In this document: piece after piece, positions 1 through 12,222 of the stretch
Layout of the letters: each line of letters opens with the position of its first letter
Position numbering within the stretch: the stretch's first letter is position 1
Source: Symbiodinium kawagutii
Lineage: Eukaryota; Sar; Dinophyceae; Suessiales; Symbiodiniaceae
NCBI GenBank assembly: GCA_009767595.1
Contig: VSDK01011222.1
Span: 180,929-244,928, forward strand
DNA: 64,000 nucleotides
Reading direction: 5' to 3'
Notes under the pieces: model-generated
Seen by the model: only the letters and a program-made list of their open reading frames with translations
What the model was told of the DNA's origin: nothing
Database searches by the model: none
Made by a program: the position numbers and the translations under genes

Positions 1-1276
1 CAGGCGCTCAGCTGGTGCCCGGGAGCAACATTGGGAACAGCGCAGGGTTTTGGCCAAAAGGGAACCATAGTATGAGGCATCCTGGAAATCATAAGCAAGA
101 GTAAACATTGAATGTCATCAACCATATGTAAATACAATCAAATCTATATTTTGGAACATATACATGTCTCTTGATAGACATGATATGTTTAACGAGAGGG
201 CTGACATCAAGCAATCATAATTTTGTCAGAGATCCATCTTCGGGATACGCTGCACCGGAGACCTTTGCACACTTCAACCCAGAATTTTCGAGCCGACCAA
301 GCACAGTGGATCTGCGGCTTGTCTTCACTTGCACCTGGCATATATGTAGTAGGCCCATGTATATATAGATCCTTTCAAATGAAGATTGTCCTCATCAACA
401 TACTTCTAGATGTTTCTAGTCCAAACGGTTGGGAAGTCCCAATTTGCAATCTGCAGCCTCCATACATCGCTGCAGGACAATCAGAATTCATTTCCCATAT
501 TTCCTTCACCCCTTCTTTTCCTGGTTGCCATGGTCTGGTTTCATGTTGGTAACATCCCAAATACTTGTTCCTAGCTGTGAATTAACCACTAGTCCACTAG
601 TGTCCTAAACCCACCACCTGATTGCCGCCCATTGGTTCAGCTCCGGCACGGCGGGTCATTCCTATTGCGGCCGTTGTGCACTGGTCCAAGCCTAGAAGCA
701 TAGACCCAGGGTCTCGCCTTCCTGCCTTGGACACCGGTGCTTCGTGTTCTCACGCGCGGCTCTTGCGCCGGTTTTTCCTGTTGGGCTGTTGCCCGCCTTG
801 GCTATTCCTTCCCTTGGAATTCAGCTGGGCTCTCTTTTGGGCCGCGTTTGATGTGAGATCTTTGGGCCTTTCGATTCCTACTTGCTGTTCTTTCGCCTCT
901 CCTGACAACCTGCAAAAGAACCTCCGCACCCTACCTCCCTTACACATCGTCCACAGCACTCCTATTGCCGAACAGCGCCGCAGGTTCCATTCAGCAGTCG
1001 TCACGCACCTGTTTCCTGTTTTGATTGGTTTTTGCACGGTGATGGTTGCTTGGTTGCTTGGTTGCTTGGCTTCGTGGTTGTTTGTTTGCTTGCTTGTTTC
1101 CTGTAGGGGTCTCGGTCTATGGTATTTTTTTTACATATTCGATATCGCTACAATCTCTAGCCGAGCCCTGAAAACAGCAGAGATGACCATAGCATGCTAC
1201 GACTTCGTTCATGTTAGGTCCCCCATGGTAGTGGTACACAGTCCGGACACGCAGCAAGCCCAAACTGGAGCGCCAG
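1..1276. other. Uninterpreted 5' stretch, probably intron
   Basis: No exon can be supported here. A plus-strand frame of 222 codons (622-1290) is open but shows no family, and its translation is rich in Leu, Cys and Trp from TTG/TGC-rich DNA such as the TTGCTTGG runs near 1045-1110. The acidic N-terminal part of MFAP1, whose gene continues at 1277, should lie upstream. I saw no acidic coding block here, so those exons are probably before the window or too short to recognise. Confidence 0.4.
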
Positions 1277-4200
1277 GCGAGGGCCTTTGATGAAGCCAGT
1301 TTTCGTCTCCAAGGTCCACGGTGTGCAACGGTCTGTTGGTGCAGTGACGCGGCACAGCCTTTGCTGATTGCAGTGCTGTTCTTGTGTCTGTTGTTCAAGT
1401 TGTTCATGTTGATGGTCGCGAGCACAAAGATGACGATGACTTCAGATGAAATTGGACTTGTGCAGACAGAGAGAGAGAGAGAGACATAAAGAGCGGGTAA
1501 TCAGGAGCATTGGGATTGTCCTAGCAGTGCTGGCTGCAGCGCAGGTGAATAGAGAAACAGTCCGAGAGAAGGCGGGGCCGAAACGGACTACCCAACTGCG
1601 CAGGTGCTTGTTGTTTATGTTGCATGGTCTTGGGCAGCTTTGGCATCTCTGGAGGGGAGAGGCCCTGGTGGTACAGTGAAGAGATCACCCTTTTCTTGGA
1701 CCCCCCTCCCAATTGACAGTTTAGTCCTTTCAGGAGATGATTGAAAAGGAGGAAGAGGATGCTCGCAGAAAGAAGGAAGTTCGCGCCCTTGAGAGAAAGG
1801 CAGAATGCTCGCACCGTTCACATCCATACTTTGCGGTGTTGGCACTCTGTAGATGTGGTAACTTAGAGAATTGTGTAATAGTCGGCATGTTGGAATCACG
1901 CCCCAAGATGAAGATATTTGGCACACAGTGGAATTCCGCTCCTCAAAGTCGGTGCATCAAAGCCCAAATGCTCAGTAGCTTGCAGTAACTTAGGAAGGAC
2001 TAAGTAACGGACCTTGCAGACCCAGATTCTCAGAACAACCAACAGCTTTCCTCAACAATCCGGTGCCTGACAGGCGGAGTCAAAGGTTCTGGTCATTGAT
2101 AAGATTCAGGAAGAAGCAGAGGCGGGTCCACGAGGGCCACAGTTCCTGGAAGTCTTTTTCATGACGCCCTTGAACTGTTCTTTGTCGTGTTTCAACCCTT
2201 CTTTGCCTTTCCTCTTCATTTCCGTCTAGGCATGTCTAGGGGGCCAAGATTAGGATACCAAATAACAAACCGCTTTCGGCATCTGTTGGTCATTTTCTAG
2301 CGGAATCTGCCAATTTTTTCCAGCGATCCCTGAGTCAAGTCATGCGGCAGAAGAATCCTGCAGAAACAGTGGGCAAATTGACGGTAGATTTTAGAAGATA
2401 CATCAAGGACTCTGCATCCGTGAATGGAGTTCCTAGACTATTTTCACAGTGATATTATTGGTATCCAGGGAGTCATCCCTATGCACAAGTTTCTCGGGAC
2501 ATTCACCCAACTAGGATTGAGACCATGAATGGAAGCTGCTTACAGAATAACGGATGATAATGGATAATAATCGTATAGTGGGAGCTGTAGCTGATAGAAT
2601 TGTGTGTCACCTGCTCTCCTGAACGTGGCGGCGTTCAGGCAGAACGACTGGCGGCTGAGGAAGATGATCGATCAGACATCGAGCTGGAGGACGACGATGA
2701 TGAGAAAAATGAAGCGGAAGAGTCTGATCCCCCAGGTCAATGATTGGGTATGTGCCAAGCTATGGGGCAATCAGTAATCCACCAATCACCAAAAAAAGAT
2801 CCTTTTCCACGGAAAATCATTGGTTTAGGGGGTTCCCACTATTTTGTGGCACATAGCCAATTGATCATCCTATTCATTCTTTGATTGGATGGGTTATGGT
2901 GAACCAATACAAGATGGCTATTCAGTTGTTAAAGTGCTTTTTCTTTGTAACTATGGCAATCAACAACTACAGTAGTATGATTGAACCAATTGGATATGGT
3001 TGGCTAGTGAATGAACCAGCAACAGTGATTACACCGGCTGGTCCGGGCCCTATATGCGGACTTGTCAATGGCAATCAAGCCACGACCAATAGCTGGTGCT
3101 TTTGGCAGACCATCTGTTGGTTGTGGGATAGCTGCATACTATAGGTCACAGACAACATCACTTCCAACTTGAGTTTGGTATCACAATGATTCACAACGGA
3201 ACTTGCATCGGTTCCACGAATGGAAGTGATGTTGTGCCAGCAGTGACTGATCTTCGGATGAGGTACGAGCTCTGGAAAATCCGTGAGTTGAAGAGGATCA
3301 AGCGAGACAAGGAGGACCGAGCGCTTGGCGACTGGAGCCGCCCTGAATGCGGAGACGCCAACAGAGAACGTGTGCGGCGGAAGCATCTGATGGTTTCTCG
3401 TTCTGTCATGTCTTCCTGCTAGTGATTAGAACCCCCTGCTGAAGCCCCTTCTGCTTGGGTATGCTTATGACATGGACTTCATTCTGAAGTCAGAACAAAT
3501 AACCACCTATAGTGAAGGGGACCCCAAGGTCTGCATAGGGCTTGCCACTCAGAGTGTCTTAGATGGAAACCATGATGGCAAGCTTGAGTTCCCACTAGGC
3601 CAGTCCAAGTCTTTAAGGTTGGCCACCAACCAAGTGATGATTGGATTATCGCAGTTTGATAGTGCAGAACACTGAGAAGCAACTCCCTGGGAGAAGCCTT
3701 ATCAGCTCCTGATGATTGTCGCTTTGGTGCAGAGGTTCTGGGGTCAGTGTATGGTCACCGTAGGTTTTTGGGATTCGTTTGTGCATGAGTAGGTTCCACT
3801 GCGGAAAGCTTCCGATATTGTATTGAAATCTGAACATGTGAGTGATGTTTGCTGCTGTGTGTGGGTCCTACGTGTGCTGCTGGTGCTGCGTGTGCGTGTG
3901 AGCGTGCTTTCTGCAAACAAATGTGGTTGTGAGGCTTTGCTTTGACCACATTCGGGATGGTCGTAGCAGTTACCTTCCAAAAACCTATTGAAGACAGTGG
4001 TTGTGACTTCAGTGCCCAAAAGTACCAACTACTTCCAACTACATGGCCTTACAGTTCGCAACAATCATGATTGTTTCCCGGTGCGGCGTAGAGGTGAAGC
4101 AACTCACAACTTATCAATTACATGTATGTAATTCCCAACACAAAGAGGAAAACTTATTGGCCAACAGCCTGAAGTGTGTTCCACATGGGATTCAACATCA

Positions 4201-7200
4201 GCTCAACAAAGCCAACCATGATGTGAACCGCCTCATTGAAGGAGCGTTTGACGCGTCAAAAGGAGATCGAGTTTGTGCTCAAGTGGCTTGACAAACACGT
4301 CCTATGGTGAATTGAATCCGCAGGGATCTAGAGCTCATCTCTAGATCAATATGGCTTTGATATCTTGAAGTTTAATTTCACTTCGCTGGAGATGTTCAAT
4401 GTTTGCTTGTGATGTAAAATCGAAGGTTTGGAGTATCCACTGGATAATGACAAACCATGAACATCAATAACTATACATAGTTGTTAATGGTAGTTGATGG
4501 TTTGACCGATTAACTATTCTCAGTGTTATACTCATTTGATACCCTGGAAAAATGATTGGACAACTATCGTGTACCCATGAATGCTACTCATTATTGTCAA
4601 TGCTGATGAGTCACTTCAGGTTACGCATTCTGCAGCACTAAACTGTGAGGCGAAGACAAATGACCGATGCAGAGCGAGCAAAAGACGATGCCAGGCGAGT
4701 CCTTCATTTGAGCATTTGCTCCCAACGGTTTTGATTGGTTGATAACGGCTGATAATGGTTGATGATGGTTGTTCATGATTAGTGACTTCATGATTGACAA
4801 GTGACGCTGGTTGGTAGTGGTTGATCATGCTTGGCAATAGCCCAATTTTACCATAGCTGGTGATTCACCACCAAGAGTGGGAGGTTTACAAATATGGATC
4901 TCTCATTAAAGATAACTGCACCATTATAGAACTATGATCTACTATGTGTGATTCTCAAAATAGGGGACCCGCCAAATCATCCAATAGTAGTAGTAAACCA
5001 ACCATGTTTGGGGGACCCCGATTCTAAGAAACCACCATACACATCTATAACCCCAGCCAATGTTATCCCCGGTGTCTTTTTTTTCGTCATTAGAAATTCC
5101 ATTTCATAGCCTCGTGGATGTTGAGATCATCTCTGCATGCCAGTTACTGTAGGACAGTCGTCGAAACTATTGCAGCCAAGTGCGGTTTTGACAACTGCTG
5201 GTTTATTGTATATATATATATATGTATATATATTTAAGTTCAATCCCATCGAACATGCCATGCCTAAAAGCGTCTTGACTTTGTAGCCAGCTGCATGACA
5301 TTTTGCCGGGGTGACGCGGGAACACTCATGACAAAATCGTGTGTCAAGCCTAGGATTGCAATGGGTGAACATCCAAGAAAACCCTTGGGATTTTCCAGGG
5401 AAACCATGGGATTTTCCAAAATTAACAGGTCATGATGTATTCCAATTTTGGGATTGCTTGGTGATCAGGATTGTGAGATTAGTGGTTGATTGCCCCCAAT
5501 CATTGTCCCTCATGGTCATGGTTGCTTAGTGTCCCACATGGACCATTGTGACGGAGCTGAGACAACAGCAACCACCAAAATGAACATCTGCTTCTTTCAA
5601 GCTCATCACCGAAAGGAAGACCTTGTGCCAGCCATGGCCGTTGGGCTAAGAGTCGAGTGATGCTTCTACTTGTTCTTGTCCATGGTGTACAGCTGGTGGT
5701 TTGCCCACGAATGATTCACTAGTGCCGCAAAGGGCATAGTTGTGGTGGAATCATGGCTACAATTAAGCATCATCATTCACCACTACAGTTGTTCTATCCC
5801 TGGTTTTGTGGGTGATTCTCCCACTCCATCAATCATCAACCCCCCGTGGCCACCCATTGGCCACAGGCTTGATGCTGCGAATCCCAAGAGGGCGGACGTG
5901 AAGCAGTTCAACTTCCTGCAGCCTCCCGGCTAGGGCTGAGTTCTAATATGACAGACGTAGGAGATGAATTTGCCATTTATTCTCCACATTTCAGTCGCTG
6001 TCAAGATTTGTAAAGGATGGTGATGTAAACAGGGCCAGCCATTTCTATACAATTCTTAACAGAAGTTGACAGTCGACAGATTCCAAGAAGAGGACGGCAT
6101 CCAGGGCACTCCATATTTTCTCGCCCCTTGTGCTGTGATTTATCAGTGCAAAGTGACATCGGGAGCTGCATGGAATTCGCACTTGCACAGCATTTCTATG
6201 GCAGCCAGCTCTTGTGTCACATGGGTTTGTACGTAAATGGTGGCTAACCATCCAATAATAGCCAGTATTATGAAATGGGTGTCTCTCAAGATCGAGGACC
6301 CGAACAATGGTTGATTTATTCATTTTAAACGGTGAATACAAGGGATGGTTTGGGGGTTACCCTATTTTGAAAAGCCACCAAACAGAGAAATCACGTGAAA
6401 TCACCATTTTGGACGAACCCAATGGTTGAAGGGTTGGTCTTGGATGGCCTATGTGTAAAACTTCTAATGATCCAAATGGAAGGCCTGGGGTTGAATTTCT
6501 CAAACCAGTGGCTTTGAAACTTTGGCCTTTATCCCGTTGTTTTCTTCATTCTATGTTTCCTCATATTTCCATATGTTTCCTTGTATTTTCCTGTATTCCC
6601 TTATATTTCCTTATGTTTCTGTATATTTCCTTCCAAACTTTCAAGCTTGGTCTATGTGAGAAGCAGAGCTTCGCAGACCAAGGTTTCACAGCGTCGTTTC
6701 CAATATATCACTCCCATGCTGGGCTCCAATTTCTACATGACTTCCCTCCAACTCAGGAAGTACTATCACCGTGGTGGCTTCTTCCAGGTGCAGCTTGCTG
6801 ATGTGACGGAAGATTCCGATGGTTGGGTCACCTGTGCCAGGACAAAGCGGCAACAGGAGAAGAAGAGCAGGGGGATCTCAGCGGGTCCACGCTGGGAACC
6901 ACCTTAGTATTTGCACACGGGGTCTTACCACAAACGGGCAACGGGCATGGATGAAGTCATGAGAGATGCAGCATCCTGAAATTGAAAGCACTCAACCATG
7001 ATCACTACGAATCTATGATGCATGAATTGTTTGGTGAATTAGTGGACCAGTTCTGTGGAGTTCAGCTAGACCCAAAATGATGCCGTACATGAACAACTGC
7101 AGATTTGGCACAGGGAAGTGAACCGTGGGTGTGCCGCAGCGAGTCCAATGACCATGGGCTATGATGGCCCAATTTCCAAGGCTCTATCTTCGAGACTATC

Positions 7201-8489
7201 ATGAACCACTTGAGGAAGAGAAGTGACCCTTGGGAGTGGATGGGAGTGGCATGGATATGGGCTCCAAATCGAACACCAGCAAATTCATCAACTGGTCGTT
7301 TTCTCACAACTGGTGGGCTGTTGTCTGTTCCTTGGTGACCTCCGATGCATTTTTGCAGAAGTGTTGCTGCCGCTGCTGCTGTTGCTGCTGCTGCTTTCAA
7401 TCTTCGGTCAAACCAGGGTGAGCTGCCAGGTACGACAAGCAGCTCTTGCCAAAGGCAATGCAATTAAGGAGAGGTGAGTTTGGCAAGAAGGGCCAGGTTG
7501 GATCCCCAGCACTTGTTCCCCTGATCAACTTGGCCGCACGGTGCTTCACAGAGTGTATCGCAGCAAGTGGTAAGCAGCCAAGCTGCTTCAACGAGAGAGA
7601 GAGAACTGATTTCGTAATTGAACATGAGAGTTTCGTGTGCACCCACTTCAAATCCAGTCCCCATGTTGATATCACATTCATGAGGCCGAAAAGATCCCTT
7701 GAGAGATCATAGAGATCTCTGTGGCGGTGATATCTTGATAGACTGCCATGGCATGCAATGTCACCTGCCAGGTGAAACATTCTCACCTGACCGATGTGGA
7801 CACCACAGACATGACCGCTGCGTGGGCGCAGAGCTCCAAGGTGGTTCAGAGGCCAGCCACATGTTGCACTCATGGGCCCTGCGGGCTCATCCCTGAAACA
7901 TCCCAAATCAGCATTTTCAGAAAGCTCCCAAAGTTTGGTTCCCAACAAGGCTATATAGTGCCCGAAATGAGTTGCAGAGTCAAGTGCCGATCATTTTCAA
8001 GAGTTGGATTACTTCAAGGCGGACGATTTGAATTTGTTATGGTGTATTCGAAGAACGGCGGCACATTTTTGCTGCACCAGAGAAAAAAAAAACGCTTGCA
8101 GTTTCAGGTACCAGGAGAAGATGGCAGCAGCCAAAGGCGTTGGGAACTTCGAGCGACCGACCATGAAGCACAGGTCCTGGGGGTTGGGGCGCGAAACATC
8201 TGGAGTTACCCGAAAGGTTTGGCGGTTCCCGGAATCTTCCAGCCACAGGTGGGATCAGGTAGCCATTTATATGCACATATGATTTTACATAATTTCTGAG
8301 CATCTACATTCCAAAGAAAGCAGTTGAGCTCAGATGCGCTGAATTCACAAGATGATCAGTCAGTGAACATGGAGTGGCCATAGATGTCATAGGTTCCCTG
8401 CCCGCCAGGGACGATGTTTAGCCGGGTGGGCTGGCGGCGCTGCGGGTCAAAAAGCTGAGAAGCCGCCACCAGAAATGGTGAATCAATGA
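1277..8489 (+). CDS. MFAP1: Microfibrillar-associated protein 1 (MFAP1) homologue, 5'-partial, 15 exons
   Basis: MFAP1 is a nuclear protein of the spliceosomal B complex. Exons join in unbroken phase: 1277-1313, 1545-1571, 1734-1799, 2074-2125, 2643-2735, 3244-3382, 4656-4694, 5867-5920, 6757-6787, 6841-6884, 7181-7222, 7430-7496, 7772-7840, 8115-8173, 8393-8489 (TGA). They give about 304 residues, against 439 in human MFAP1, so the N terminus is missing. Family landmarks in order are KPVFVSK, a charged helix, an acidic block (ELEDDDDEKNEAEE), YELWKIRELKRIKRDKEDR, MTDAER, FLQ-KYYHRGGFF split over a splice junction, YLRDYHEP, YDKQLLPKAMQ, HLTDVDTTDMTAAWAQ and FERPTMKHR. Introns after 1571, 1799, 3382, 4694 and 5920 start with GC; the other nine start with GT. 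The first exon's 5' edge and the last exon are the least certain parts. The last exon adds a Gly/Ala-rich tail ending EKPPPEMVNQ, which is not in the human protein. The family call is very secure. Confidence 0.93.
2749..2855. mobile_element. Short inverted-repeat element, TATGTGCCA subfamily
   Basis: About 107 bp with imperfect terminal inverted repeats. The left end reads TATGTGCCAAGCTATGGGG and the right end reads GGGGGTTCCCACTATTTTG then TGGCACATA. It sits 13 bp inside an MFAP1 intron. The element at 26397-26490 has the same ends. It is non-coding and MITE-like or introner-like. Confidence 0.6.
4945..5038. mobile_element. Short inverted-repeat element, TTTCTCAAAATAGGGG family
   Basis: About 94 bp. 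The left end, GTGATTCTCAAAATAGGGG, pairs imperfectly with the right end, GGGGACCCCGATTCTAAGAA then ACCACCATA. It lies within the MFAP1 intron 4695-5866. The same ends recur at 6276, 13176, 25017, 45296 and 59100. Confidence 0.6.
6276..6379. mobile_element. Short inverted-repeat element, TTTCTCAAAATAGGGG family
   Basis: About 104 bp inside the GC-AG intron 5921-6756 of MFAP1. The left end is GGGTGTCTCTCAAGATCG. The right end, GGGATGGTTTGGGGGTTACC then CTATTTTGAAAAGCCACC, carries the same 3' core as the copies at 13176 and 25017. Confidence 0.55.
7362..7396. repeat. CTG/CTT trinucleotide tract in MFAP1 intron
   Basis: An interrupted run of TGC/CTG triplets. It lies in the intron 7223-7429, about 35 bp before the next exon, so it is not coding. 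Confidence 0.8.
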
Positions 8490-9454
8490 GAGAAGCTGAA
8501 CATGGTGAATCATGGCACGTTATCACTGGATATCACTGGTATGTTCTTATTGTTTTGACGGCCAACCATGGGAGATAGCAACCTTGAAACAAAAAGCAGG
8601 ATAAGACACTGAACAACAATACAGGGATGTACCAACCATTACTGGGACAACCTTGACAACATAGGGATATACCAGCAGCTCTGCGGTAAGCAAGAACCTC
8701 AAGAAGTTGTTCCCCAAGACAGTTTATCAATCACGCGTTAAACATAATCATCAGGGAACTCCAGGATTGTCCATGTTCAATCGAGGCCCTCATGAGCATG
8801 AAATGAGTCTAGCCGCCTAGCCAAGCAAGGAGGAACACATGAGCAAGCATTTTTGAGGAAGAGGAAAACATCCTAAGTCAGGGGCTGTGCTTCGGATTCA
8901 CAGTTCCATCAACAATGCAGGATTGCAATCACCACATTTTTTAGGGAGAGTAGCCTGCAGTCATTTCGCTCTCAGTTGATTGTTCTGTTCGCTGCCAGGG
9001 GCTGGAGATAGGGTTGTCGATGTTGCCTTCCACGCGGGGAGCAGGGGCCGCGATGGGTATATGGAAGCCACCATTTGGTGATGGCACTGAACTGATTGAA
9101 TCGAACTCAATGCGTTCTGCTTGAATGGTGAAGGATGCACTGTGAGCCTTTGCCCTTCTACATTGAGAAGACAAGACTTGTCTTTTGAATGTTGGAGAGC
9201 AAAGGCTTGATTCAGATAGTTTCAAGGCAACTGCCGAAGAGAGGTGCAAAGCTCAATCTCCACCACCATGCTTCACCGCTGATTCTGCACCAAACGTTGC
9301 AAGAACAAGGCATCATGGGTAAAGCTGCAACACTGTCCTGCACCTATGTTCCCACTGATCTGCTTGCTGCACGTAGATTTGTCATGGGAGAATCTGAGGA
9401 AGAGACCGCCCTATATCGGGAGCTTCATACTATACTTGTAGTTGCTTGCGGCAG
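8490..9454. other. Intergenic stretch after MFAP1
   Basis: No supported gene. Short open frames occur on both strands, such as 9189-9479 plus and 8941-9249 minus, but none shows a family motif or good exon borders. Confidence 0.35.
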
Positions 9455-9741
9455 TTTCCCCAAACCCTCGAGACTTTGAACTTCGGCGCTATCTTTGATG
9501 AATGCCTGAGAGACATCACCTTGCCAAGCAACATGCAAACTTTGAGTTTTGGCCAATGTTTCAACGAGAGCCTGGATCAGGTCACCTACCGACCAACCTG
9601 CAAACTTTAACGTTTGGCAAACATTTTGACCAGAAGCTGGATCGGGTGATTTGGCCGAACCACCTGCAAAGTTTGACTTTTGGCAAGAACTTCAAGCAGT
9701 GCCTGGAAAGAGTGACCTTTCCACCCAGTCTTCGAACTTGA
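9455..9741 (+). pseudogene. FNIP/leucine-rich-repeat coding relic with one frameshift
   Basis: Four repeats of about 22-23 residues follow the pattern L-x-x-L-x-F-G-x-x-F-x-x-x-L-x-x-V/I-x-x-P. Readable pieces are LETLNFGAIFDECLRDITLP, MQTLSFGQCFNESLDQV, LQTLTFGKHFDQKLDRV and LQSLTFGKNFKQCLERV. This matches the FNIP class of leucine-rich repeats, which act as protein-binding scaffolds. The first two repeats are in one frame and the last two in the next. The break is near 9588, where CACCTACCG looks one base short of the repeat consensus. A likely acceptor (GCGGCAG) precedes 9455 and the frame ends in TGA at 9741. It could be a true relic, a split exon or an assembly error. Confidence 0.6.
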
Positions 9742-11452
9742 TGTTGGGCTTTCATTATCATTGACGAGTTTTCGGAACAAGGAGTTCCTCAACGAATGAT
9801 GATGAGCCAATTCTTTGATCAGGGATCAGAGTAACGCTTCCATTGCAGTTTCAATTGCAAACAATTTGCTCACCAATGCGCAGGGTGCGCGACGGTAAAC
9901 GAGATGGGTCCACCTCACGGAATGAGATCTGCCTATTCTATACTTAGAAGTCAACCATTTACTCAAGGAGTTAGGGAACAATTGAATGAGATGCACCATG
10001 ATGCACCAATATGGAGTCAAAGAGCTACATTTTAGTGGGAATGAGGGTCCGCCCAAGGAATGAGGGTCCGCCCAAAGAATGAGGATGCAACCAACCAAGA
10101 TTCTGAACGTGTTCCTTTGTGGGACTACCGTTTGTCAATGCCAAGTCTTTGCACCATGGTTGTGGTTCAAGGCACAGGAGCACCCCTGGCATTCCAAAGT
10201 GGAGATGTCTTGACTGGGATTGATCTTTTCCAGTCATTGTTGGCCTGCCAAACTATTGTAAGAGGACCGCACAAGGGCGAAACTGTGGGACTGAGTACAT
10301 TGAGTTTCTTTTCAAGTGATTTCCATCATTTTTTTCATTTTGGGATTGGCACACAGGTGTTGCTCAGAGGGATCAGATTTCAAAACGCAAATTTGGAGCT
10401 GCTGTTTCATGGCTCAGAATCCATTGGCTACGAAATCATCGACATCGAAAAGGGGGTCAGATCAAGTTGTTGGTTTGAGCACAATAAGACGCTGAAACAT
10501 CTCGAAGTTGCTGGGCTGGCAGAGCTTCCGTTCAACAGATTTCACTTCAACTCTCATCACACCACCACGGGTCACTAGTGGCTTTGATATCCCATTTATT
10601 CCCATAGACAGCAGTTTTTCATGCCTTCTAAACAAAACTATAAGATCCAACAAGATCCAACAAGATCCAACCAGATCCAAGCAGATCCAACAAGATCCAA
10701 CCAGATCCAACCAGCGCATGCGGCTTCTCCCTTCTGATCTCATGGATCGAATCAACAAAAACATCATAGATCGCCTGCTTACTGCGATGCTTAACACCTG
10801 GCGCCCAGGCTGGGTCGCCCCGGTGTACCCCTCTTTGGGTTGCGGAGATGGACGATGGTTGTAGGTTACACTGACCAGTGGGTGAACCAACACATCAACT
10901 GGGACCACTAGAACACTAGATATGGGAGAGTAGGATTGAACAGCAAAACTGCTCGATGTTGGCAACGCAGAAGCAAGAAGTAAGGGGGATAGCAACCAGC
11001 TAAAAACGATTGGTTGTATTGTGGGGAGCAGCAGCTGAGAATCGACTTTTGTATACTTTTGTGCTCTGAACGGCATCCAAACGACATCCAAATGTCATCC
11101 AAAGTGCGCCCGGGCCATCCAGAGCTCACCTGTTGGCGATCCACTTTATATAACACCATTTTTTCACAAGGTCACATAACCATTGTCTATTCAACATTGT
11201 TTAACTACCCAACTATTAGAATCCTAGAACTAAGCATAAAGCATCTATCAACTATTCACTAATTGTTCACTAATTAGTAATTCTATTTAACTAGCTAACT
11301 AGTAACTAAATTCGACTAATTAGTTATTGAATAGTTAAATTAGTTACTAAGTAAATTAGCATAAATTAGTATAAATTAGTAAACTAGCTATTTATTCGAA
11401 GTAAATTCGCTTCTTTGTTTGCCTTTTACCACAGCTCACAACCATGGCGCCA
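9742..11452. other. Mostly non-coding; no secure gene
   Basis: Holds a decamer tandem repeat (10641-10713) and a strongly AT-rich block (about 11200-11400) full of TTAGT/ACTAA words. A plus-strand stretch at 10714-10850 stays open (starting MRLLPSDLMDRINKNIID) and could be an exon, but the minus strand is open there too. I cannot decide. Confidence 0.35.
10641..10713. repeat. Decamer tandem repeat (MMAGATCCAA), about 7 copies
   Basis: Exact 10-bp periodicity of CAAGATCCAA/CCAGATCCAA. It is open in all plus frames simply because the unit lacks stops. It is not protein evidence. Confidence 0.9.
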
Positions 11453-11453
11453 G

Positions 11454-11530
11454 GTCATGGCAGAGCAGCCAGCGCCTGCGGCGCCTGCGGCGCCTACCGA
11501 GGGCGGTGAGCCGGGAACCACCAGGACCGA
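11454..11530 (+). CDS. Orphan exon candidate, Ala/Pro-rich
   Basis: A GC-rich island in AT-rich surroundings. After the acceptor-like GCGCCAG the frame reads V then MAEQPAPAAPAAPTEGGEP and ends GTTRTE before a GTGGTTAG donor. The Ala-Pro-Ala triplets come from GCGCCT repeats. It could be a first coding exon. The product is unrecognised and no partner exon can be assigned. Confidence 0.35.
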
Positions 11531-12118
11531 GGTGGTTAGGTGGTGTGCTTCGTTGATAAGGAACAACCAGCAGCTCTAGGATAAACATGGATATACAACA
11601 GTGATAATAGTGATGACATGGATATACCAGCTAAAACTGGTGGGTAGGTTGGCTGGTTAGTTGGGCTGATTGGTCTCCAAGTTGTTGGAGATGAAGCGAA
11701 GTTGGGGGCAATTCTCTTGGACATAAGGGAACCATTCACACAGAAGCTTCCAGCAGCTTCCACTAGCTGCAGCATCCAGGTGTTGGTTGACAATGACACT
11801 TTGGAGGGAAGCATTGAGCCCTCAGGGGTGGGTAAGCCAAGCTGCTTAGCTTCATTGAACCCTTGGTCCCATAGTCTTCCTTGGTCCAACCATTGACCTG
11901 GTGGGTAAGCCCGAAGGCAGAACGTGGCACCGTTTTCAGGGCACTGCCAGGGTCGACCGCTGCCAGCCATGCCACATCAGAGTGGCCCTGGGATCCATTG
12001 CTATTTTTTTTAAAGATGAATTATGACGAGGATAACCGTAGGTAATATCACCAGGGACAACTGTAAGTTGGTGTCACCCAAATGCGGCAGGTTTTGGTTC
12101 ACTGTGGTACCTCTCGTG

Positions 12119-12222
12119 CCAGGATCGTGAAGGTGGATCCTGCCACCAAAGAAGAAGTCGAGGCTTTCATCGCTGCAAACAGTATCAAGCTCAGAGGGCC
12201 ATGGGCTGTAGCTGTGGCCAGC
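12119..12222 (+). CDS. Orphan exon candidate, possibly DEAD-box N-terminal linker
   Basis: After GTGCCAG the frame reads IVKVDPATKEEVEAFIAANS then IKLRG. The pattern EEV-x-x-F-x-x-x-N-x-I-x-x-x-G resembles the conserved segment just before the Q motif of DEAD-box RNA helicases. No Q motif, Walker A or DEAD box was found nearby, so the helicase idea is weak. The exon ends are uncertain. Confidence 0.3.

Noticed and set aside
622-1290. 222-residue plus-strand frame
   Set aside because: It overlaps the MFAP1 exon at 1277 in a different frame, and its composition is typical of TTG/TGC-rich intron DNA.
7397-7948. 183-residue minus-strand frame
   Set aside because: It is antisense to two secure MFAP1 exons (7430-7496 and 7772-7840).
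7748-8299. 183-residue plus-strand frame as one continuous protein
   Set aside because: Only its first part (7772-7840) matches MFAP1. The rest is intron, and the next exon (8115-8173) is in another frame.
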